NCBI GenBank assembly: GCA_938018155.1
Contig: CALIIG010000258.1
Location: forward strand, 1-11,859
DNA from: an uncultured Prevotella sp.
GTDB lineage: Bacteria > Bacteroidota > Bacteroidia > Bacteroidales > Bacteroidaceae
DNA: 11,859 nucleotides
Reading direction: 5' to 3'
Below are positions 7,650 through 11,859 of this stretch, piece by piece. A program made the translations under genes and the position numbers. The notes beneath the pieces were generated by a model that was not told the origin of the DNA, did not search any database, and saw only the letters and a program-made list of their open reading frames with translations. Every line of letters begins with the position of its first letter. The stretch's first letter is position 1.

Positions 7650-7669
7650 ATCGTGAAAATTGTATAATG

Positions 7670-7677
7670 CAAAGGTA
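7670..7677 (-). promoter_or_regulatory. Probable -7 box of the S9 peptidase gene
   Basis: Minus-strand TACCTTTG is an exact TAnnTTTG match, 20 bp before the chosen ATG at 7649. It supports that start over the in-frame ATG at 7733, which lies upstream of the box. No clear -33 element was found. Confidence 0.65.
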
Positions 7678-7882
7678 CTTATTTTATCTCTGAACAGTAA
7701 ATTGCACGTGCTAAATATGATTTTTAGGGGCAATGACGATGGAAGTACGACAAAAAAGTGTAAAGTTTTCGGATGATTTTGTCTTGAAAATTCTGAAAAT
7801 TTCGGGCTGAAAAAATCTGCAAAACAGAGTGGAAGAGAGGGTAATTTGGGCTAAAAGGCCGATAAGAAAAACGTGCTCATAA

Positions 7883-8014
7883 CGGGTTTACGACACTTTT
7901 ACTGTGGGTTTACGATGTAATTGCGTGGCGATTACGGCGTAAACGGAAGACGTTTACACCGTAAAGGGGCGACGATTACACCGTAAAGGGAAGTCGATTG
8001 TGCCGTAAAGGCAA
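7883..8014. repeat. Six-unit 22-bp tandem array in the gap before sir2
   Basis: Six units in exact 22-bp register start at 7883, 7905, 7927, 7949, 7971 and 7993. TTAC falls at 7888, 7910, 7932, 7954 and 7976 (TTGT at 7998). GTAAA falls at 7939, 7961, 7983 and 8005 (GTAAT at 7917). The core of the best units is TTACACCGTAAAGG, an inverted repeat TTTAC-ACC-GTAAA (7953-7965). The array sits in the 545-bp stretch between the peptidase start (7649) and the sirtuin stop (8195). Otherwise that stretch holds only the peptidase promoter, an A/T-rich region and the sirtuin terminator. No open frame or Cas-like neighbour supports CRISPR, and units touch with no spacers. Function unknown. Confidence 0.85.
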
Positions 8015-8120
8015 ATACACGATGAAGCACAGGAAGGAGGGTTATACCATATTTCTCTGTAAACCATTAATTATTAACGGGTTGTGCATGTGCGCCATTT
8101 TCGGTGTATTTGAAACAAAA

Positions 8121-8150
8121 CGTGCTTCGATTCAGAATAATCGAAGCACG
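8121..8150 (-). terminator. Intrinsic terminator after the sirtuin gene
   Basis: A perfect 12-bp stem: CGTGCTTCGATT (8121-8132), six-base loop, AATCGAAGCACG (8139-8150). On the minus strand it is followed by TTTTGTTT. It lies 45 bp after the sirtuin stop. In the plus direction there is only a weak downstream T-run, so minus is the likely direction. Confidence 0.9.
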
Positions 8151-8194
8151 AGAAGCCTTTTGTAAATAAATTTCAGTGTGATAACGTTTCTTCC

Positions 8195-8896
8195 TCAGGG
8201 TTTGATAAGCGTCAGCAATTCGCGCATTCCTGCCGACGCTCCCTTTCGAATGTGTGTTACACCGTGCAGGTTTCCGCCGCTGACGGCATCGGGGTCAATA
8301 AGATAAACGGGGCAACTGGCGGGAGCATACTGTACCAGTCCGGCAGCGGGATAAACGTTGAGCGACGTACCAATAATAACAAATATATCGGCCTTTCCGG
8401 CCTCATCAATAGCCCTGTTCAGCATAGGGACACTCTCTCCAAAGAATACTATAAACGGCCTTAGCAGGCTGCCGTCGGCCGCTTTCATGCCCGGGGCGAC
8501 GTCGCTATGCCGGGGTGTGAGCGTCTCGATGCAACGTTCGTCGTACGGATTGCGGCTCGAACACACCTTTGCAAGCTCTCCATGCAGGTGAATAACGTTT
8601 GTAGAGCCGGCCTTTTCGTGCAGATTGTCGACATTTTGCGTCAATACTGTAACGTTGTAATCGCTTTCCATCCGGGCTATTAAGCGGTGTCCCTCACAAG
8701 GTTCGGCCTGCCATAGCTTGCGCCGCAGCATGTTATAGAAGTTGGTTACCAGCGTAGGGTCAGCCTCCCAACCCTCATGCGAGGCCACCTGCTCAACGGG
8801 ATAGTTCTCCCATAACCCGTCATTTCCGCGAAAAGTCTTAAAGCCACTCTCGACCGACATACCGGCACCGGTAAGGAATACCACTTTCTTTTTCAT
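8195..8896 (-). CDS. NAD-dependent protein deacylase, Sir2 family (CobB/SIRT5-like)
   Basis: Sirtuins remove acyl groups from lysines using NAD+, giving nicotinamide and O-acyl-ADP-ribose; this one has no signal peptide and should act in the cytoplasm. The 233 residues show GAGMSVESG (10-18) and TFRG (21-24) for NAD binding, TQNVDNLH (86-93), catalytic H105 in HLHG, FFGE (151-154) and GTSLNVYPAAG (176-186). The structural zinc site of four Cys in two CxxC pairs is not present; only C112 and C122 lie in that region. Y54 matches the acyl-lysine-recognition Tyr of CobB and SIRT5, but the Arg three residues later is L57, with Arg at 58 and 59. The gene is monocistronic with its own terminator and is divergent from the FKBP cluster. 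Overall identity is firm, acyl preference uncertain. Confidence 0.93.
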   Translation of the reverse strand: MKKKVVFLTGAGMSVESGFKTFRGNDGLWENYPVEQVASHEGWEADPTLVTNFYNMLRRKLWQAEPCEGHRLIARMESDYNVTVLTQNVDNLHEKAGSTNVIHLHGELAKVCSSRNPYDERCIETLTPRHSDVAPGMKAADGSLLRPFIVFFGESVPMLNRAIDEAGKADIFVIIGTSLNVYPAAGLVQYAPASCPVYLIDPDAVSGGNLHGVTHIRKGASAGMRELLTLIKP

Positions 8897-8935
8897 ATGC
8901 TATGGGCTAATTTTCAACAATTTGTTATCGTATGA

Positions 8936-8943
8936 CAAAAATA
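8936..8943 (-). promoter_or_regulatory. Probable -7 box of the sirtuin gene
   Basis: Minus-strand TATTTTTG matches TAnnTTTG and lies 39 bp before the sirtuin ATG at 8896. The surrounding run of A and T makes a chance match more likely than for the other boxes. It is 42 bp from the divergent FKBP box. Confidence 0.4.
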
Positions 8944-8985
8944 ATAATTTTTTGAGAAAACAGTCGTTTTGCAATCTAAAAATGG

Positions 8986-8993
8986 TAACTTTG
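8986..8993 (+). promoter_or_regulatory. Probable -7 box of the FKBP cluster
   Basis: TAACTTTG is an exact TAnnTTTG match, 44 bp before the ATG at 9038. A TTTTG at 8967-8971 is closer than the usual -33 spacing. It also argues that the frame upstream of 9038 is not translated, since an alternative ATG at 8969 lies before the promoter. Confidence 0.65.
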
Positions 8994-9037
8994 CACAATA
9001 CATACTATTATTTAGAAACAAACCGGACAAAAAGACA

Positions 9038-9619
9038 ATGAATCAGGTTAGCTATGCTTTAGGAATGAGTATAGGTCATCAGCTCCAGCAGATGAACGCT
9101 ACCGAGTTGAATATTGAAGACTTCGCCAAGGGCATCAGGGATGTATTCGGTGGAAAAACCGAAATGACAGAAGCCGAGGCACAGGCTGCCGTGCAGGGTT
9201 TCTTCCAGCAAAAGGCCAAAGAGCAGGCCGATACGGCAAAATCGGAGGGTGAGACTTTCCTTACCGAAAATGCAAAAAAGGAAAATGTAGTTACCCTGCC
9301 ATCAGGATTGCAGTATGAGGTGCTGCGTGAGGGCAACGGCCGCAAGCCTGATGCCACCGACAAAGTGGAGTGCCATTATGAGGGAACGCTCATAAACGGT
9401 CAGGTTTTCGATTCAAGTTATCAGCGCGGTGAGACGGCAACATTCGGTCTCAATCAGGTCATCAAGGGCTGGACAGAGGGTTTACAGCTGATGCAGGAAG
9501 GCGCAAAGTATCGCTTCTTCATCCCCTACAACCTCGCTTATGGCGAGCAGGGTGCAGGCCAGTCGATACCACCTTTTGCAACTTTAATCTTTGACGTAGA
9601 ACTTATTAAGGTAAAATAA
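9038..9619 (+). CDS. FKBP-type peptidyl-prolyl isomerase, cytoplasmic
   Basis: A 193-residue protein with a helical N-terminal dimerisation region (about 1-80, starting MNQVSYALGMSIG) and a C-terminal FKBP domain (about 85-193), the FklB/Mip layout. It speeds cis-trans isomerisation at proline and may chaperone folding. The FKBP pocket residues are all kept: Y114, F124, D125, F136, V141, I142, W145, Y168, I177 and F185. There is no signal peptide with the chosen start, so it should stay in the cytoplasm. The start at 9038 is preferred because an in-frame ATG at 8969 lies before the promoter and because family members start at this point. It is the first of three related genes. The next starts 86 bp downstream, across a small hairpin. 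Confidence 0.92.
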   Translation: MNQVSYALGMSIGHQLQQMNATELNIEDFAKGIRDVFGGKTEMTEAEAQAAVQGFFQQKAKEQADTAKSEGETFLTENAKKENVVTLPSGLQYEVLREGNGRKPDATDKVECHYEGTLINGQVFDSSYQRGETATFGLNQVIKGWTEGLQLMQEGAKYRFFIPYNLAYGEQGAGQSIPPFATLIFDVELIKVK

Positions 9620-9624
9620 GGTAT

Positions 9625-9654
9625 CGTGCTGCCCACTTGGCACGGTGCCGGCAC
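9625..9654 (+). other. Hairpin and palindrome between FKBP genes 1 and 2
   Basis: CGTGC (9625-9629) pairs with GCACG (9640-9644), with two G-T pairs inside. The perfect palindrome GTGCCGGCAC (9645-9654) follows. There is no T-tract, so it is not a standard terminator. It could stabilise the first message or be a processing site; this is a guess. Confidence 0.3.
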
Positions 9655-9705
9655 AATACATCCCGAATAAATACAGGAAAATTCATTAAAACATATTAAA
9701 CACAA

Positions 9706-10587
9706 ATGAAAAGTTTAAAAGCTATGGCCGTTATGGCCATTACCGCAGTTGCATTCTCTGCTTGCGGCAATTCATCAGCACCCAAGGCTGATTTGAAGAC
9801 AGATCTCGACTCAATGAGCTACGCTATCGGTTATTTGCAGTCGCAATATGTACGCCAGGCCATCCAGCAGGGCCAGGTAGTTGACACCGCTTACATGGAC
9901 GAGTTTGTTAAAGGAATAAACGAAGGTGCCAACGCTGGGGACGACAAGAAACGCGCTGCCTACATTATGGGTTTGCAAATTGGTCAGCAAATCTCTTCGC
10001 AGCTGGTTAAAGGTGTAAACCATGAGGTGTTTGGCGAAGACTCAACCAAGACTATTTCTCTGAAGAACCTGCTGGCGGGCTTCATCAGTGGTGCCACGGG
10101 CAAGAAGGGATTGATGACGCAGGAGAACGCCAACCAGATTGCACAGAGCAAGATGGAAGCCATTAAGGCAAAGACCATGCAGAAGCAATACGGCCCCAAT
10201 AAGGCTGCCGGTGAGAAGTTTCTCGCTGCCAACAAGAAGAAAGCAGGCGTTGTAACACTGCCTTCCGGCCTGCAATATAAGGTTATTAAGGAAGGAAAGG
10301 GTGCTATTCCTACCGATACAACTACGGTAAAGGTGCAGTATGAAGGCCGCACTATTGACGGCAAGGTGTTTGAAAGCTCATATAAAAACGGACAGGGCCC
10401 GATGACCATGCAGCCCCGTCAGATGATACCAGGATGGACTGAAGCCCTTACACACATGCCCGAGGGCTCGGTATGGGAGGTTTATATCCCGCAGAACCTG
10501 GCTTACAAAGACCGTCAGGCCGGACAGATTAAGCCTTATTCAGCTCTTATTTTCAAGATTGAACTGGTTAAAGTAGGTGCAAAATAA
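9706..10587 (+). CDS. FKBP-type peptidyl-prolyl isomerase, lipoprotein
   Basis: A 293-residue protein. The N-terminus MKSLKAMAVMAITAVAFSAC is a lipoprotein signal with the lipid-bearing Cys at residue 20, followed by GNSSAPKAD. An FKBP N-terminal helical domain (about 33-175, DSMSYAIG at 35-42) comes before the catalytic domain (about 180-293). It should be anchored in the outer or inner membrane facing the periplasm and act on proteins folding there. The pocket is changed compared with the neighbours: F222 is followed by E223 instead of Asp, M235 stands for the aromatic Phe, and M240-I241-P242 replaces VIK, while Y212, W244, Y267 and F283 are kept. Activity may therefore be low, with a chaperone role dominant. 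The third FKBP gene starts one base after this stop, so the two are translationally linked. Confidence 0.92.
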   Translation: MKSLKAMAVMAITAVAFSACGNSSAPKADLKTDLDSMSYAIGYLQSQYVRQAIQQGQVVDTAYMDEFVKGINEGANAGDDKKRAAYIMGLQIGQQISSQLVKGVNHEVFGEDSTKTISLKNLLAGFISGATGKKGLMTQENANQIAQSKMEAIKAKTMQKQYGPNKAAGEKFLAANKKKAGVVTLPSGLQYKVIKEGKGAIPTDTTTVKVQYEGRTIDGKVFESSYKNGQGPMTMQPRQMIPGWTEALTHMPEGSVWEVYIPQNLAYKDRQAGQIKPYSALIFKIELVKVGAK

Positions 10588-10588
10588 A

Positions 10589-11576
10589 ATGAAAAAAGCA
10601 TTATTTTTAGCTGCTGTCGTTTTGGCAAGTGCGTTCTCTACGAGCGCATTTGCTGAAAAGAAAAAGCCTAAAAGCGTTGAGCCGATGGTTATCGAGCCGG
10701 CGACAAAGCTCGTAACTCCGAGCGATTCAGTAAGCTATGCAGCAGGCTATAGCGCAACCGACCAGTTGCTTGGCTACCTTATCGGGACGCTTCATGTGGA
10801 TACTGCTTACATCAACGACTTTGTTCGAGGATACATGGACGCTTATTTCAAAGCTAAAGACCCGGCTTTTCAGGCTTACTCGGCAGGCACAAATATAGGC
10901 TTGCAGGTCAAGGACCGTGTGTTTCCGGGTATGAGTAAGGAACTGGTTGGTACCGATGACCCGCTCGCTTGCTGTACTGCCTTTCCATGCCGGTTTTATT
11001 GCTGGTGTGCGTCAGGATACCAGCGTATTTAAGATGGCTGATGCACGTAAGCTCTTCCAAACACGCAGCCTGGCAGCCCGCGATTTGCGCAACAAGGTAT
11101 ATCGTGAAGAGAACGAAGCCTGGCTGAAGAGCAATGCAACGAAGCCCGGGGTGGTTGTTCTGCCTTCGGGATTGCAGTATAAAGTGCTCAAGGAAGGGGA
11201 CGGACCAATGCCCAAAGCAACCGATCAGATAAAGGTTGTATATGAAGGAAAGACCATCGATGGCAACGTATTTGATGCCACATCACGCCACGGAGACGTT
11301 AAGTTTGATACGTTCCGTTGCGACCAGGTCATCAAGGGTTGGACCGAAGCACTGACTAATATGAAGGTCGGTAGCAAATGGGAGGTCTACATTCCTCAAA
11401 ATTTGGCTTATGGAGCAAGTGAGGCAGGCCAGATAAAACCATACTCAACACTTATCTTTACCGTTGAGCTGGTTGGTATTTCAGACCCTGTTGCCGCAGC
11501 ACCTGCGCCAAAGGCTGATGAACCTGCTGTAAAAAAGACCGTAAAAACGAAGGCTAAGAAGGGTACTCGTAAATAA
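10589..11576 (+). pseudogene. FKBP-type isomerase with signal peptide, split by a +1 frameshift
   Basis: The ATG at 10589 opens MKKALFLAAVVLASAFSTSAFA, a signal peptide cleaved near residue 22 with no lipobox, so export to the periplasm is expected. The first frame carries an FKBP N-terminal domain (DSVSYAAGY at about 46-54) and runs to a stop at 11030-11032. Real similarity leaves it near residue 125 (VGTDDP) and resumes in the next frame with SLAVLPFHAGFIAGV at about 10965. It continues through an intact catalytic domain (VVYEG, VFDA, QVIKGW, NLAYG) and a Lys/Ala/Pro tail. The span is 988 bp, one base over a multiple of three, so losing one base near 10961-10973 gives 328 residues. Both halves look undamaged, which suggests a very recent mutation or a sequencing error. 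No known slippery site is evident. Confidence 0.8.
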
Positions 11577-11601
11577 GTATTTCTTACATAATATATGACA
11601 G

Positions 11602-11633
11602 ATTGCACGGATATTCTAAAATATTCGTGCAAT
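11602..11633 (+). terminator. Intrinsic terminator after the FKBP cluster
   Basis: Left arm 11602-11615 and right arm 11620-11633 pair over 14 bp with one G-U pair and a CTAA loop, followed by TTGTTGTTTG. It lies 26 bp after the last FKBP stop. Confidence 0.88.
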
Positions 11634-11659
11634 TTGTTGTTTGTATCATTTTAAAATTA

Positions 11660-11667
11660 TACTTTTG
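11660..11667 (+). promoter_or_regulatory. Probable -7 box of the Lrp/AsnC-family gene
   Basis: TACTTTTG matches TAnnTTTG, 35 bp before the ATG at 11703. A TTG at 11637-11639 stands 20 bp upstream, a fitting -33 position. That element lies in the T-rich tail of the preceding terminator. Confidence 0.55.
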
Positions 11668-11702
11668 CTATCAATTTGTTATATTTTAGAAAGTTAAACG
11701 TA

Positions 11703-11859
11703 ATGGATAAAATTGATAAACTCGACAAGAAAATTCTGGCTATATTATCTACTAATGCCCGCATCCCTTTTAAAGATGTTGCAGCCGAATGTGGCGTGTC
11801 GAGAGCCGCAATACATCAGCGTGTACAGCATTTGATGGAAGACGGAGGGATTACGGGCA
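11703..11859 (+). CDS. Lrp/AsnC-family transcriptional regulator (N-terminal part)
   Basis: Only the first 52 codons are in the window; the gene continues past the right edge. They encode MDKIDKLDKKILAILSTNAR followed by IPFKDVAAECGVSRAAIHQR and VQHLMEDGGITG. This is the N-terminal winged helix-turn-helix of Lrp/AsnC proteins, with recognition helix around VSRAAIHQRVQHL. Such regulators usually bind an amino acid through a C-terminal RAM domain, which cannot be seen here. The promoter and the preceding terminator make it a separate unit from the FKBP genes. Its ligand and targets cannot be inferred. Confidence 0.9.
   Translation, partial: MDKIDKLDKKILAILSTNARIPFKDVAAECGVSRAAIHQRVQHLMEDGGITG

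Noticed and set aside
7649..7733. Longer start for the S9 peptidase at 7733
   Set aside because: The extra 28 codons precede a clean signal peptide and cover the TAnnTTTG box.
7883..8014. CRISPR array
   Set aside because: The 22-bp units touch each other without unique spacers and there are no cas genes nearby.
10965..11032. Programmed ribosomal frameshift in the third FKBP gene
   Set aside because: No stop codon or known slippery heptamer stands at the switch point and the neighbouring paralogue needs no shift; mutation or sequencing error is simpler.

Overview
The window looks like a chromosomal segment of a Bacteroidota bacterium, most likely Prevotella or a close relative. The evidence is the long-form IspG, the Q-rich RpoN, an S9 exopeptidase with a Bacteroidota-style signal peptide, a cluster of FKBP proteins, weak Shine-Dalgarno signals throughout, and repeated matches to the Bacteroidota -7 promoter element TAnnTTTG. 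Genus is an inference; no rRNA gene or other marker is present.

Layout. (1) Positions 1-5473, minus strand: a probable long transcription unit. It starts at a TAACTTTG box (5466-5473), runs through a broken small ORF (5438-5143) that ends one base before rpoN, then rpoN (sigma-54), a PAP2-like membrane protein, purE and ispG, and ends at a clear intrinsic terminator (249-288). (2) 5523-7677, minus strand: a single gene for a secreted DPP5-like S9 peptidase with its own promoter and terminator. (3) 7650-8194: a 545-bp gene-free stretch holding a 22-bp-period tandem array. (4) 8121-8943, minus strand: a sirtuin gene with terminator and promoter, transcribed divergently from (5). (5) 8986-11633, plus strand: three FKBP-type prolyl isomerase genes in a row (cytoplasmic, lipoprotein, periplasmic). 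The third is split by a one-base frameshift, and the cluster ends at a strong terminator. (6) 11660-11859: promoter and first 52 codons of an Lrp/AsnC-family regulator, cut by the window edge.

The genes are mostly housekeeping: isoprenoid precursor synthesis (ispG), purine synthesis (purE), an alternative sigma factor, envelope protein folding, peptide breakdown and protein deacylation. No CRISPR array, transposase, phage gene, tRNA or rRNA was seen.

The least expected structure is non-coding. Three separate intergenic spots (3-46, 2879-2988, 7883-8014) carry short tandem arrays with the same exact 22-bp period and a short inverted repeat in most units, yet different unit sequences. The second and third share a loose consensus (a G-run, then GATT, then an A/T-rich arm). 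This shared period across unrelated gene neighbourhoods is the main candidate for something undescribed.
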